From: an uncultured Phycisphaera sp.
GTDB taxonomy: Bacteria > Planctomycetota > Phycisphaerae > Phycisphaerales > SM1A02
DNA: 59,415 nt
Assembly (NCBI GenBank): GCA_937919685.1
Contig: CALFOM010000119.1
Span: 1-59,415 of the forward strand
Direction of reading: 5' to 3'
A program made the translations under genes and the position numbers. Under the pieces are notes generated by a model. It ran no database searches. It saw only the letters and a list, made by a program, of their open reading frames with translations, and was not told the origin of the DNA. How positions within the stretch are numbered: the stretch's first letter is position 1; every line of letters begins with the position of its first letter. Below, in pieces: positions 1 to 9,481 of the stretch.

Positions 1-3000
1 GCCGCGGTGCTTGCCGCGATCGGGAGCATGACGCTCGCCGCCGCCGGGCAGGACGCGGTCTATGACGGCAGCGTCGACAATCTTTTCGGCAACGAAGACA
101 ACTGGACCGCCAACTACCCCACGGTGGATTTTCCTGACTTCGGCGGCCGCAACATCGATATCGCCGGCGGAACCACGATCACGGTCGAGGATCTGATCTT
201 CGGGATCGGCAATCTCACCAACTCGTCGGAAGGCGACGTGGTCTTCGGTGGCACCGGGTCCTTCACCTTCAACGGCGGGTCGATCATCAACCCCGGCACC
301 GGCAGCTTCACCTTCGACATCGACGTGATCGCCGACGGCAGCCTGACCTTCGATCTCACCGGCGGCGGCCTCGTTCAGATCGACGGCAGCTTCACGACCA
401 ACGGCGGCACGATCCTCGCCAACGGCGGCTTCGTTGAGATCAACGGCGACACGACTTCCGGCGAGGGAACCGCCTGGAACGCGAACGACGGCGGATTCAA
501 CTTCAACAGCCTCTTCAATGCGACCGGAGCGCAGACCTTTGCGGGTACCAGCGGTACCGTCGCCGATGACGTCTTCACTTTTGACGATGTGAACTTTCTG
601 GCCGGCGCGGTCGACCTCGCGACGTTCGACGCCGCCACGGTCAGCTTCAACGGCACGACCACTGTCGCCGCGGGCTACGGCTTTAGCCTCGATAACGCCG
701 CCGTGGTCACCTTCAACGACTTCGTCGCAGAAGGCAATCACACCATCGCCTTCGTCGACACCGAGTCCACATTCTCGGTGACCGGGGATGCATCGTTCAT
801 CGACACCGCCATCCTCACGGTCACCGGTGACGGCAACGCCAATTTCTCCGGCGAAGTCACGCTCGGTCAGAACTTTACCGCGAGCCTGACGGATGCCGAC
901 TCCGAACTCACGTTCCGCGGCGATACGATTTTCGAAACGGACACCACGCTCACGGTTCTGGGTCTCGGCACCTTCGAACTCGACGGTACGACAGAACTCC
1001 CCGGGCCGTTTACGCTGTTGGTGAACGATGCCGCCACGGTGAATTGGATTGCGTCCACCACGGTCGACGGCGATTTCACGATCAACACGACCGGTGGCGC
1101 CGGTGACGCGACGGTTAACTTCGGCACCGATGGCGTGATTGCCGGCGGTGGGTTCGCGAACGCGGCAGGTGCCGGCGACCTGACGATCAGCATCACGACC
1201 AACGGAACAGACGACACCGTGAAGTTCGCCGGCGGATTTCTCCGTGATTTCACAGGTACCATCGACGTCACCGATAATTCCGCGGTGACCTTTCAAGGCG
1301 GGGGCTCAGGCGGAAACGGCACGGTGTCGCTCGACCTCAATACAGGCACGGAGGTCACCCTCAACGGCGGTACTGCGGGGGGAACGATCGCCTTCGATCA
1401 GCTGAACGGCGAAGGCGACATCACGCTCACGGGCGATAAGGACATCACGCTCTCCGTCAAGGGCGGCGGCAGCCTTGCCGACCCCGAGACTGGCCTGTTC
1501 ACCGGTGATATCAGTGAGGGCGTCGGTCCCACCGGATCGCTCTCGCTCACCGTCACCGAGGGAACCTTCAACTACGGCGGCCTCGCCAGCTACACCGGCA
1601 ACACCACGATCAGCGGCGGTGGTACTTTCCGCGTCGCCGGCGATGGTCTGACCACCGGGCTTGTCGAGAACACCGATAGCCTTCTCGTCACCGGGGGAAC
1701 GCTCCTGCTTGAGGAGTCCGCCCGCCTGACTGGCAACGGCACGGTTGGACTCGCGGCCGGATCGACCATCGACATCACCGCCGACGCGACCAATGGTGCG
1801 AACCTGCAGTTCGACGACGCGGGAAGCGTCGGCGGCACCATCACGCTCTCCGGCGACCGACTTGCGACTCACAACCTGATCTTCGGCAACTCCACGGTCG
1901 ACGCCACGTCGATCGGGGGATCGATCACCGCATCGGGCAACTCAGGGGCATCCTTCTCCGGTGACATGACTGTCGGCCGGCAGGGCCAGCTGCTGCTCGA
2001 AGACACCGCGATCGCGGAAGTCGGCGGCGACCTCGCCCTCGACGGGCTGATTGACCTCAGCGGTACTTCCGTCGACGGACTCACCGTCGCGGGAGGCGCC
2101 ACGCTCAGCGGCGGTTCCACGATCCAAGCCGCAGGAAACCGTACCCTCACGATCAATGGCGATACCACGATGGCCGCTGGAGCGGGCCTTCTTCTCGAAG
2201 AAGACTCGGTCGCGACTTTTAATAGTGAACTTGATCTCGCGGCCACTGCTGGTGGCACTCAGGCGGCGACGGTGAGCCTCACGGGAGATAGCACGCTCAC
2301 GGTGACCGGCGCGGTGACCGGCGACGGTAATCTCACGCTTTCAGGGGCCGCGATGGCGGACCTCAACGGCGATGCGGCCTTCGCCGTCATTCAGGCTCAG
2401 GACACCTCGAGCGTCGATGTGCAGGGAAACCTCGACCTCACCGGCAATAGCGTCTTCGAGGGCGGCACCACGCTGACGGTTGGTGGCATGCTTGATCTCG
2501 CGGACGGCGCCATGCTCGACCTGCAGGGGACCGACCTTGATGCGATGAACCTCACTGCCACTGGTGGCATCATGGTCAACTCCGGTGCAACGCTCATGGC
2601 CAACGCGAACGTCGACACGAGCGAGCTGACCTACGCGGGTACTTTGGAGGTCGGCGTCAACGGCGATTCTTCGGGCGTTCTCAATCTGAACACCGGCGAC
2701 CTTGTTTCTGACGGGTCCGACGCGATCTTGAACATCAACCTCACCGGCGAGTACGTGAACGACCTCGCCGCCGGCACCTACGGCCAGACGTCGGTGATCA
2801 ACGTCGCAAGTGGCAATGCCGACTTTTCTGACAGCGGCAGCAACCGCCTCTTTGTGAACATCGTCGACGCCGCCTATATCCCCGACGACAAGGACATCAC
2901 CCTTCTCCAGACTTCTAGCAACCGGGTTGGCAACGCCGTCGTGACCACCAGCCAGGACGAATCGATCACCCGAACCTGGACGATCGACCAGATGGATCCT

Positions 3001-4215
3001 CTTTCCATCATGGCCCATTCTGCGGCGGATTATGCGGCACCCCTCGAAGGGACGACCGACTATCTCCGCGGCGTCGAATTGAATTCCCTTCGGCCAGTCG
3101 CGAACCTCAATCCAACCGGTGATGCCGGCATCCTGCTCGGCCAGTTCGACGCACTCGACTCCCTTGCCGCCTACGAGGCCGCCATCGAAGGTGTGGGCCC
3201 GACCACGCAGGTGTCGACGATCCAGCTTGCGGCGAGCACGCAGTACTTCAATGTGCTTCGCAAGGAGATTCGACGTCGATACTCCACCGTCAAGCAGCGC
3301 ACGCCGGCGCCGTTCCGTCTGAGTAACGGCACCGAATACGCCTCTTCGCAGGACGACGCGGTGCAGGCGAAGATCCGACGCAATATTCGTCAACCCGCGA
3401 CGGCCGAAGGGTTCGGCGTCTTCTGGGGTCGCAGTCTCGATACGCCGACCGAGGGTGACATCATCGGCATTTCTGGCAATGAATACGGCGGTCTCGGTGG
3501 CTTCGCCTGGCAGCTTGGAAGTGATTTCGTGGGTGGTGTGAACCTCGGGTACTCCCAGATCAGCGGTGACCTTGACGGCGGTTTCGGCAACACCAGAGTC
3601 GGCACGGTTCGCGGTGGCGGTTTCGTCAGCTGGGCGAATGAGAACGGACTCTTCTTCGACGTTGCCGCCGCTGGGGCGTGGAATCACTACAAGTTCAGTC
3701 GCGTTATTCCGAACACCCAACTGTCCGCCGACTCAGACGCAGACGGATTTCAGCTCGACCTTTCGCTCGGCGGTGGATACCGCATCGAGCTTGACGAGAG
3801 TTGGGCGATTACTCCGGAAGCATCGTTCATGTATTCCTATGTGAACACCGGCAACATCGACGAAGACTCCTCGTCGGCGGCGGCACTCTCGATCTCGCCC
3901 GGCGACTTGAGTTCGGTGATCGGCCGAGTCGGTGGTGGCCTGAGCTGGAGCGCCCTTCCCGGTTTGGTCGTGGACGCCGAACTCGGTTGGCAGGGCAACT
4001 TCAACTTCAACGGCAGCTACGACGTGAGCCTCGCCAACCAGGGCACGAAACTGAACATCGCGGTCGACAACCAGACCATCAACACCGCCTACTACGGTCT
4101 TGGCGTGAACTGGACCCCCACCTACAACGTCAACGTGAGCCTGCAGTACGAGGGTCGCAACGGCGAAGGGCTCAACTCGAACATGTTCTACGGCGGCGTT
4201 TCGATCGGATTCTGA
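1..4215 (+). CDS. Autotransporter (type Va) with beta-strand-repeat passenger, 5' partial
   Basis: The reading frame is already open at base 1. The first residues look like the end of a signal peptide (AAIGSMTLAAAGQDA), so the true start probably lies just left of the window. About 1,100 residues of Gly/Thr/Asp-rich, imperfectly repeated beta-helix sequence follow, including an autotransporter-associated strand-repeat stretch (SYTGNTTISGGGTFRVAG). The last 270 or so residues alternate in a beta-barrel manner, starting near GVFWGRSLD and ending YGGVSIGF with the terminal Phe expected of BAM substrates. The protein should be exported by Sec, insert its C-terminal barrel in the outer membrane and display or release the passenger. 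Few cysteines and low aromatic content fit a secreted beta-helix. The passenger's ligand or function cannot be read from the sequence. A strong terminator follows at 4265. Confidence 0.9.
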   Translation, partial: AAVLAAIGSMTLAAAGQDAVYDGSVDNLFGNEDNWTANYPTVDFPDFGGRNIDIAGGTTITVEDLIFGIGNLTNSSEGDVVFGGTGSFTFNGGSIINPGTGSFTFDIDVIADGSLTFDLTGGGLVQIDGSFTTNGGTILANGGFVEINGDTTSGEGTAWNANDGGFNFNSLFNATGAQTFAGTSGTVADDVFTFDDVNFLAGAVDLATFDAATVSFNGTTTVAAGYGFSLDNAAVVTFNDFVAEGNHTIAFVDTESTFSVTGDASFIDTAILTVTGDGNANFSGEVTLGQNFTASLTDADSELTFRGDTIFETDTTLTVLGLGTFELDGTTELPGPFTLLVNDAATVNWIASTTVDGDFTINTTGGAGDATVNFGTDGVIAGGGFANAAGAGDLTISITTNGTDDTVKFAGGFLRDFTGTIDVTDNSAVTFQGGGSGGNGTVSLDLNTGTEVTLNGGTAGGTIAFDQLNGEGDITLTGDKDITLSVKGGGSLADPETGLFTGDISEGVGPTGSLSLTVTEGTFNYGGLASYTGNTTISGGGTFRVAGDGLTTGLVENTDSLLVTGGTLLLEESARLTGNGTVGLAAGSTIDITADATNGANLQFDDAGSVGGTITLSGDRLATHNLIFGNSTVDATSIGGSITASGNSGASFSGDMTVGRQGQLLLEDTAIAEVGGDLALDGLIDLSGTSVDGLTVAGGATLSGGSTIQAAGNRTLTINGDTTMAAGAGLLLEEDSVATFNSELDLAATAGGTQAATVSLTGDSTLTVTGAVTGDGNLTLSGAAMADLNGDAAFAVIQAQDTSSVDVQGNLDLTGNSVFEGGTTLTVGGMLDLADGAMLDLQGTDLDAMNLTATGGIMVNSGATLMANANVDTSELTYAGTLEVGVNGDSSGVLNLNTGDLVSDGSDAILNINLTGEYVNDLAAGTYGQTSVINVASGNADFSDSGSNRLFVNIVDAAYIPDDKDITLLQTSSNRVGNAVVTTSQDESITRTWTIDQMDPLSIMAHSAADYAAPLEGTTDYLRGVELNSLRPVANLNPTGDAGILLGQFDALDSLAAYEAAIEGVGPTTQVSTIQLAASTQYFNVLRKEIRRRYSTVKQRTPAPFRLSNGTEYASSQDDAVQAKIRRNIRQPATAEGFGVFWGRSLDTPTEGDIIGISGNEYGGLGGFAWQLGSDFVGGVNLGYSQISGDLDGGFGNTRVGTVRGGGFVSWANENGLFFDVAAAGAWNHYKFSRVIPNTQLSADSDADGFQLDLSLGGGYRIELDESWAITPEASFMYSYVNTGNIDEDSSSAAALSISPGDLSSVIGRVGGGLSWSALPGLVVDAELGWQGNFNFNGSYDVSLANQGTKLNIAVDNQTINTAYYGLGVNWTPTYNVNVSLQYEGRNGEGLNSNMFYGGVSIGF

Positions 4216-4264
4216 TCGCCTGACGCTTCTCCGCCCTGTCTCAATGGGGCGGCCTTGAGAAACC

Positions 4265-4310
4265 AGATCGCCCGACCTTCCTTGAGAAAGTCGGGCGATC
4301 TTTCTTTCTT
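4265..4310 (+). terminator. Intrinsic terminator after the autotransporter
   Basis: A perfect 12-bp stem (AGATCGCCCGAC at 4265-4276 with GTCGGGCGATCT at 4290-4301) with a 13-nt loop is followed by TTTCTTTCTT. It lies 50 bp after the autotransporter stop and before nagZ, separating the two transcription units. Confidence 0.9.
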
Positions 4311-4353
4311 GAACATTTGCGTCTGGGCTTCGTGCGAGCGGTAGCATGTCGTC

Positions 4354-5364
4354 ATGAACCAATCGCTTCGATCCCGGGTCGCGAGACTGTTGTGCGTTGG
4401 CTTTCCTGGCAACGCACCCGATGCCGACCTCGCTGGTTTGGTGGCCGACGGCGTGCGAAGCGTGATTTTGTTCGCGCGAAATGCCGGACCGAAGTCCGAG
4501 GTCGCGAAGACCATCGCCGCCGTCAAGCGGCTCTCGCCGGATCCGGTCGGCGATCCGATCCTGGTCTGCGTCGATCAGGAAGGTGGAGACACCGTCCGGT
4601 TCACCGAAGACTTCGATCCACCGCCGCCGATGCGAGAAGTCGGTGCTGCGGGAGTCGAAGCTGCCGCGGCGGTCGGGCGGCGGCTCGCCATGGATCTGCT
4701 TTCGGTCGGAATCGACCTTGATCTCGCGCCGGTGATGGACGTTGACAGCAATCCGGCCAACCCCGTCATCGGTCCGCGATCATTCGGGAACGAACCGGGA
4801 ATCGTCTCGGCCTGTGGCGCCGCGATGATCGACGCGATGCAGTCGCGCGGGCTGGCCGCGTGTGCCAAGCACTTTCCTGGGCACGGAGACACCGACCTCG
4901 ACAGTCATCACGATCTTCCAGTGCTTCGACACGGCATGGAACGCATCCGAGAGGTCGAACTCCCTCCGTTTCGAGCGGCCATTGAAGCCGGCGTCGCAGC
5001 GATCATGACCACTCATGTCGTCTTCGAAGCGATTGATCCCGGCGTCCCCGCCACCATGAGTCGCGCGGCGATCGAAGGGCTTCTCCGTGGTGAACTCGGG
5101 TTCGAGGGCGTGGTGATCTCGGATGATCTGGAGATGGCGGCGATCGCGGAAACAACCGAGATCGGGGAGGCGGCGATCCGGGCGGTCGAGGCAGGGGTGG
5201 ATCTGCTGCTCTGCTGCCATCGTCCAGAGCGACAACGGCGGGTGATCGACGCGCTGGCCGCGGCGGTGGCCGAAGGCCGGCTGACTGAGACCAGAATCGA
5301 CGAATCGATCCGCCGGATCGGACGTCTCTTTGATGCGTTTGTACAACCCCCGGAGTCCGCATGA
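4354..5364 (+). CDS. nagZ: Glycoside hydrolase family 3 beta-N-acetylhexosaminidase
   Basis: 336 residues, the usual size of the single-domain NagZ branch of GH3. The family signature KHFPGHGDTDLDSHHDLP is present and carries the His/Asp loop that acts as the unusual general acid in NagZ. VISDDLEM supplies the catalytic nucleophile Asp. NagZ removes terminal GlcNAc from 1,6-anhydro-muropeptides in the cytoplasm during peptidoglycan recycling, and no signal peptide is seen here. The stop overlaps the start of the downstream M28 peptidase (ATGA at 5361-5364), so the two are probably co-translated. A GH3 enzyme acting on another glycan is possible, but the signature is specific. Confidence 0.92.
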   Translation: MNQSLRSRVARLLCVGFPGNAPDADLAGLVADGVRSVILFARNAGPKSEVAKTIAAVKRLSPDPVGDPILVCVDQEGGDTVRFTEDFDPPPPMREVGAAGVEAAAAVGRRLAMDLLSVGIDLDLAPVMDVDSNPANPVIGPRSFGNEPGIVSACGAAMIDAMQSRGLAACAKHFPGHGDTDLDSHHDLPVLRHGMERIREVELPPFRAAIEAGVAAIMTTHVVFEAIDPGVPATMSRAAIEGLLRGELGFEGVVISDDLEMAAIAETTEIGEAAIRAVEAGVDLLLCCHRPERQRRVIDALAAAVAEGRLTETRIDESIRRIGRLFDAFVQPPESA

Positions 5365-7574
5365 TCCATCCACGACGGCAGTCCTTCCGGTCGAGTCGCA
5401 TCTGTCGGTTCGCCGCCGCCGTTGGAGCGGTTGCGGTCGTTGGAACGACCCAGGGAGCACGCTCCGACGAGCCGCGTGGTTTGGTGCCGCCGGAACCACC
5501 TCAGAACATCCTTGCGTCGGTGATTGCGGCGCCCACCGCGCCAGGTCTTCGAGCGTGGCATGACCTGCTGGGCTCGCAACCGCATGTTGCGGGGGGTGCC
5601 GGGGACGCCGCGGTGATCGCCGCGATTGCCGGTGCCTTCCAAGGCATGGGACTGGAAACCGAGGTCTGGCGTTTCTCCCCTCTGCTCTGTCGGCCGGTCT
5701 CGGCAAGCCTCACGATCATCGAGGGGTCCGGGGCAGCGGGATCGACCGCAGCGCCCAAGGCCGAAGATCTCGGTCGTCGACGCCGTGGGATTATGTCGCT
5801 GTCGTTGCAGGAGGAGGAACTACTCGCCGATCCGGCGACGCGGCATCCAGAACTCGACCGCGGTTGGAACGCCTATTCCGGCAGCGGGGTGGTCGAGGCA
5901 GGCGTGGTCTACGCCAATCGTGGTCGTCGTGAGGACTTCGCCCGACTACGAGAACTCGGCGTGGATTGCACGGGGCGAATCGTCCTGGTTCGTTACGGCG
6001 GAAACTATCGCGGCTTCAAGGTTCGTTTCGCGGAGGAGGCAGGGGCTGCCGGCCTCGTGATCTTCACGGACCCCGGCGACTCGGGTGATGACCGGGGTGC
6101 CACGTGGCCCGACGGCGGATGGGCCAATGACACTTGCATCCAACGCGGATCGATCGTCACGCTTCCGTACAAAGGAGATCCGCTGACGCCATTCGAGCCG
6201 TCGATCCCGGGGACCACCCGCCTCGCCATGGAAGACGTCGCGCTTCCCACGATTCCGGTGCAGCCGATCGGCTACGCCGCGGCGACGCGAATCATGGCGG
6301 CGATGACCGGCCCGGTCGTGGAGGATGCGAGCTGGACGGGCGGCCTCGATGTCCCGTATCGACAGGACGGCGGGGATCTCGAACTCCGGCTGGAAGTGCA
6401 GCAGACGCGTGCGATCATGGAGACCGCCAATGTCCTCGGATCGATTCGGGGATCGGAGTCGCCCGACGACGTGGTCATCGTCGGATGCCATCACGACGCA
6501 TGGGGCTTTGGCGCGGCGGATCCACTGGCCGGGACGATCGTGTTGATGGAGACGGCGAAGGCCTTTGCCACCGCGCTGGAGCAGGGCTTTCGACCGCGTC
6601 GAACTGTGATCTTCGCGGCTTGGGGCGCAGAAGAATTCGGGATCATCGGTTCGAGCGAATGGTGCGAGGCCCAGCGAGACCGACTTGGCGCCAACGGGGT
6701 CGCGTACATCAACCTCGACATGGCGGCGATGGGGACAACCTTCGGGGCGTCGGCATCGCCGTCTCTTCGGTCTGCGGTGATTCGAGCCGCCAGTCTTGTT
6801 GAACAACCGGGAAAGGGTGGCGAAACCGTTCGAGACGTCTGGGCCGGCGATCGGGAATCTCCACGGCTCGGTGACCTCGGTGGCGGGAGTGACCACGTCG
6901 GTTTTCTCTGCCACCTCTGTATTCCCAGCATCTCCCTCGGCGCCGGCGGTAGTGCCGGCACGTCCTACCACTCGAACTACGACACGCTGGCCTGGTATCG
7001 ATCGACCGTTGGGGAGGACTACCTCGGGGCGTTGATGGTGACTCGACTCTGTGCGGCGCTGACCGCCGACCTGGCCGACGCACGCATTCTTCCGATCGAA
7101 CCCGCAGCGATCGCCCGGGATCTGCCATCGCGCCTCGAGGGCATTGGTCGAGCAGCAGAGGCCGCTGGTCTGACGATCGACCTCTCGCCTCTCTACGAGG
7201 ATCTGGTGGCACTGAACCACGCGTTGCTCGCGGCTCAGGATGCTATGGAGGGGGCGTTGGATGATCCGCAGCGGTCGAAGGTGAATACGGCTCTTCGGCT
7301 CCTCGAACGGGCCTGGGGGGAGGATCCGGGGCTTCCCGGTCGGCCTTGGTTCCGGAATGTCTTTGCCACGAGCAATCGAGACAGCGGCTACGGAGCCGTT
7401 GTCCTTCCCTTGTTCAGTGAAGCGATCGTTGATCAGGATCAGGCAGCGCTGGATCGTGCCCTTCGACGTTATCAGAACGCCTTTCGGCGTCTCGCAGCAT
7501 CCGCGAGGGACATTTCGGGCGGCGTCGGTTCCGTCTCAGAGGAGACTTTTGAGGCCGATGCCGGTCAACGCTGA
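5361..7574 (+). CDS. Secreted M28-family zinc metallopeptidase with PA domain (glutamate carboxypeptidase II-like)
   Basis: 737 residues with an N-terminal Arg-rich tail and hydrophobic segment (FAAAVGAVAVVGTTQGARSD) that reads as a signal peptide. A protease-associated segment follows around residues 160-270 (YANRGRREDFARL, GRIVLVRYGGNYRGFK). The M28 core has the metal ligands in order: GCHHDAWGFGAADPLAG, the catalytic WGAEEFGIIGSSEW, YINLDMA, and a late YHSNYDT. The C-terminal region resembles the transferrin-receptor-like dimerization domain of the NAALADase subgroup. It probably trims peptides or acyl-amino acids in the periplasm. ATGA overlap with nagZ suggests one operon, perhaps for cell-wall or peptide recycling, which is inference. 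Confidence 0.88.
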   Translation: MIHPRRQSFRSSRICRFAAAVGAVAVVGTTQGARSDEPRGLVPPEPPQNILASVIAAPTAPGLRAWHDLLGSQPHVAGGAGDAAVIAAIAGAFQGMGLETEVWRFSPLLCRPVSASLTIIEGSGAAGSTAAPKAEDLGRRRRGIMSLSLQEEELLADPATRHPELDRGWNAYSGSGVVEAGVVYANRGRREDFARLRELGVDCTGRIVLVRYGGNYRGFKVRFAEEAGAAGLVIFTDPGDSGDDRGATWPDGGWANDTCIQRGSIVTLPYKGDPLTPFEPSIPGTTRLAMEDVALPTIPVQPIGYAAATRIMAAMTGPVVEDASWTGGLDVPYRQDGGDLELRLEVQQTRAIMETANVLGSIRGSESPDDVVIVGCHHDAWGFGAADPLAGTIVLMETAKAFATALEQGFRPRRTVIFAAWGAEEFGIIGSSEWCEAQRDRLGANGVAYINLDMAAMGTTFGASASPSLRSAVIRAASLVEQPGKGGETVRDVWAGDRESPRLGDLGGGSDHVGFLCHLCIPSISLGAGGSAGTSYHSNYDTLAWYRSTVGEDYLGALMVTRLCAALTADLADARILPIEPAAIARDLPSRLEGIGRAAEAAGLTIDLSPLYEDLVALNHALLAAQDAMEGALDDPQRSKVNTALRLLERAWGEDPGLPGRPWFRNVFATSNRDSGYGAVVLPLFSEAIVDQDQAALDRALRRYQNAFRRLAASARDISGGVGSVSEETFEADAGQR

Positions 7575-7911
7575 GAGGGATCATGTTTAGATAGGCTGGC
7601 GTGCAATCGGTGAGGATTGAAAAAAAACGGCCATATTGACGGGGAAACGAGTGTTTTTGGTGCTATCCTAAAGGACGCGGGATCGATGTTTTGGTCTGAC
7701 CTGTGGGGGGTTTTGAGGTGAACTCAACACCCAAACAGTGACGAAGCATCGGAACCTTTCGTGCTCTGCGACGTCTTAATCACAGACGGAAGAGAGTGGT
7801 ATCTCGATCTTTGCCTCATCTCGCACGGGATGGGTTGGAAGGTCCAGTTCATCCTAAAGATCCCGGTTCGTCCCGAAGACTCACTAGCCTCCATTCGGAA
7901 AGTCCCTCATC
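7575..7911 (+). other. 337-bp intergenic region, probable long 5' leader of the sugar dehydrogenase gene
   Basis: No gene is supported here. An A-rich stretch near 7619-7627 is followed by an extended -10-like element (TGCTATCCT, 7661-7669). If that is the promoter, the following mRNA would have a leader of about 235 nt. The leader contains a small inverted repeat (TTGAG-gtgaa-CTCAA near 7713). No known riboswitch class was recognised. An open frame from 7761 to 8060 has poor coding character and overlaps the next gene. Confidence 0.4.
7661..7669 (+). promoter_or_regulatory. Putative extended -10 promoter element
   Basis: TGC followed by TATCCT matches the TGnTATAAT extended -10 pattern at the right register. 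The only TTGACG upstream (7636) is 22 bp away, too far for a standard -35, so an extended -10 promoter is the simplest reading. It precedes the secreted dehydrogenase gene. Confidence 0.35.
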
Positions 7912-9303
7912 ATGTTGATTCGTCGCAATCTCCTCGCCGCCGTCGCCGTCTTTGCCGGCTTCATGAGCAGTGGCGTGGCGTCCGCTCAGACCCTCTCCAC
8001 AAAGTTGTTTGTGTCGGGGCTCGCGCGCCCGATCTTCATCACTCAGGCACCTGGGGATGACACCCGGCTGTTCATCATCGAGAAGCAGGGTCGGATCAGG
8101 ATCTTCAACACCGAGACCGGATCGTTGAACAGCGATTACTTCCTCAACATCGACTCGATCACCACGGGCGGCACGTCGACCAGCAGCGAGCAGGGACTGC
8201 TCGGGCTGGCATTCCACCCGGACTATCAGAACAATGGTTACTTCTACGTCAACTACACCGCGGTCGCCGGTGGCGGAGACACCGTCATTAGTCGGTACAG
8301 TCGCGGTGCTGACGCGGATCATGCGACGACCTCCGGCGCCCTGACGCTGCTCACGATCAACCAGCCCTATTCAAACCATAACGGCGGCATGATCGCCTTC
8401 GGCCCCAATGACGGTTACCTCTACATCTTTACGGGTGATGGCGGCTCAGGCGGAGATCCCGGTGACCGTGCACAGAACATCTCGAGTTCACTCCTCGGCA
8501 AGACGCTGCGGATCGACGTCGACGGTGGAACTCCGTATTCCATCCCGCTGAGCAACCCCTTCGCGAGCGGCGGTGGCGAGCCGGAAATCTGGGCCTATGG
8601 CCTGCGGAATCCCTGGCGATCGACCTTCGACATGGCCACGGGTGATCTCTACATCGCCGACGTCGGGCAGAACAGTCGCGAAGAGATGGATTTTCAGCCC
8701 GCCCAGTCATCGGGCGGCGAGAACTACGGCTGGCGTTGCATGGAAGGCGCCAGTTGCTACACGAGCTCGAGCGGGTGCACCTGCAACGCATCGAACCTCG
8801 CGGATCCTTTCTACACCTACGGTCACGACTCGGCGGGTGGCTATTCAATCACCGGCGGATACGTCTATCGAGGGTGTGAGATCCCCGAGATCGATGGCAT
8901 GTACTTCTTTGCCGATTACGGCACCGCCAACTTCTGGTCGGCGACCCGGAATCGAAACGGAACCTTCAACGTCCAGAGTCGAACTTCCGAACTTCGGTTC
9001 TCGAGTGACGGTGGCGGAACCCTGAGCAACATCGCGAGTTTCGGTCAGGATCTGCAGGGTGAGATCTACATCTGCTGTCAGTCCCTTGGTCGGATCTACA
9101 AGATCATCCTCGCCAGTGGTGAAACCGACTGCGGACCAGGACCGATCCCCGGCGACTTCAATGATGACGGTCTGGTCAATGGTGCCGACCTCGGCTTCTT
9201 CCTCTCGCAGTGGGGACAGATGGGCGGCCCGGCCGATCTGAACGGTGACAATGTCGTCAATGGAGCCGACGCAGGCATCCTTCTCTCAAATTGGACTGGC
9301 TGA
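7912..9303 (+). CDS. Secreted PQQ-dependent sugar (glucose/sorbosone) dehydrogenase-like protein with C-terminal dockerin-like repeats
   Basis: 463 residues. The signal peptide (MLIRRNLLAAVAVFAGF, cleavage near VASAQT) leads into a six-bladed propeller of the soluble glucose dehydrogenase family. Seen markers are GLARPIFITQAPGDDTRLF, EKQGRIRIF, EQGLLGLAFHPDYQNNG, the His/Asn blade NHNGGMIAFGPNDGYLY and YGLRNPWRSTFD. It would oxidise an aldose-type sugar in the periplasm or outside the cell using PQQ and Ca2+. The last 55 residues hold two EF-hand-like repeats, GDFNDDGLVNGADLGFFLSQW and DLNGDNVVNGADAGILLSNW, resembling the planctomycete dockerin-like C-terminal domain. That module may anchor the protein or scaffold it. 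The true substrate is unknown. Confidence 0.88.
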   Translation: MLIRRNLLAAVAVFAGFMSSGVASAQTLSTKLFVSGLARPIFITQAPGDDTRLFIIEKQGRIRIFNTETGSLNSDYFLNIDSITTGGTSTSSEQGLLGLAFHPDYQNNGYFYVNYTAVAGGGDTVISRYSRGADADHATTSGALTLLTINQPYSNHNGGMIAFGPNDGYLYIFTGDGGSGGDPGDRAQNISSSLLGKTLRIDVDGGTPYSIPLSNPFASGGGEPEIWAYGLRNPWRSTFDMATGDLYIADVGQNSREEMDFQPAQSSGGENYGWRCMEGASCYTSSSGCTCNASNLADPFYTYGHDSAGGYSITGGYVYRGCEIPEIDGMYFFADYGTANFWSATRNRNGTFNVQSRTSELRFSSDGGGTLSNIASFGQDLQGEIYICCQSLGRIYKIILASGETDCGPGPIPGDFNDDGLVNGADLGFFLSQWGQMGGPADLNGDNVVNGADAGILLSNWTG

Positions 9304-9336
9304 GTCCCGTCCGTCCATCGAACATGTGAATTCAAG

Positions 9337-9374
9337 GCGAGCCCGGTCCTGACGACCGGGCTCGCGTTCTTTTC
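9337..9374 (+). terminator. Intrinsic terminator after the sugar dehydrogenase
   Basis: An 11-bp perfect stem (GCGAGCCCGGT at 9337-9347 with ACCGGGCTCGC at 9355-9365) and a 7-nt loop precede GTTCTTTTCT. It lies 34 bp past the stop codon. Confidence 0.88.
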
Positions 9375-9481
9375 TCGGCATGCTCGAATCAGGAGCAGAG
9401 CTTCCGTCGGGAGAAGCTGGTCCGGTCTCTTGGTTCCGAGCGTTGCGCCGTCCGAAGTCGATGAGCATCTACACTATGGGC

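Noticed and set aside
2341-3720. 459-residue open frame antisense to the autotransporter
   Set aside because: It is a shadow of GC-rich codons on the other strand, Arg/Val/Gly rich and without a motif; the sense frame is a clear protein.
5946-7220. 424-residue open frame antisense to the M28 peptidase
   Set aside because: Shadow composition; the peptidase frame has all metal ligands.
7761-8060. Small plus-strand frame before and into the sugar dehydrogenase
   Set aside because: It overlaps the signal-peptide region in another frame and becomes Arg-rich; more likely leader sequence.
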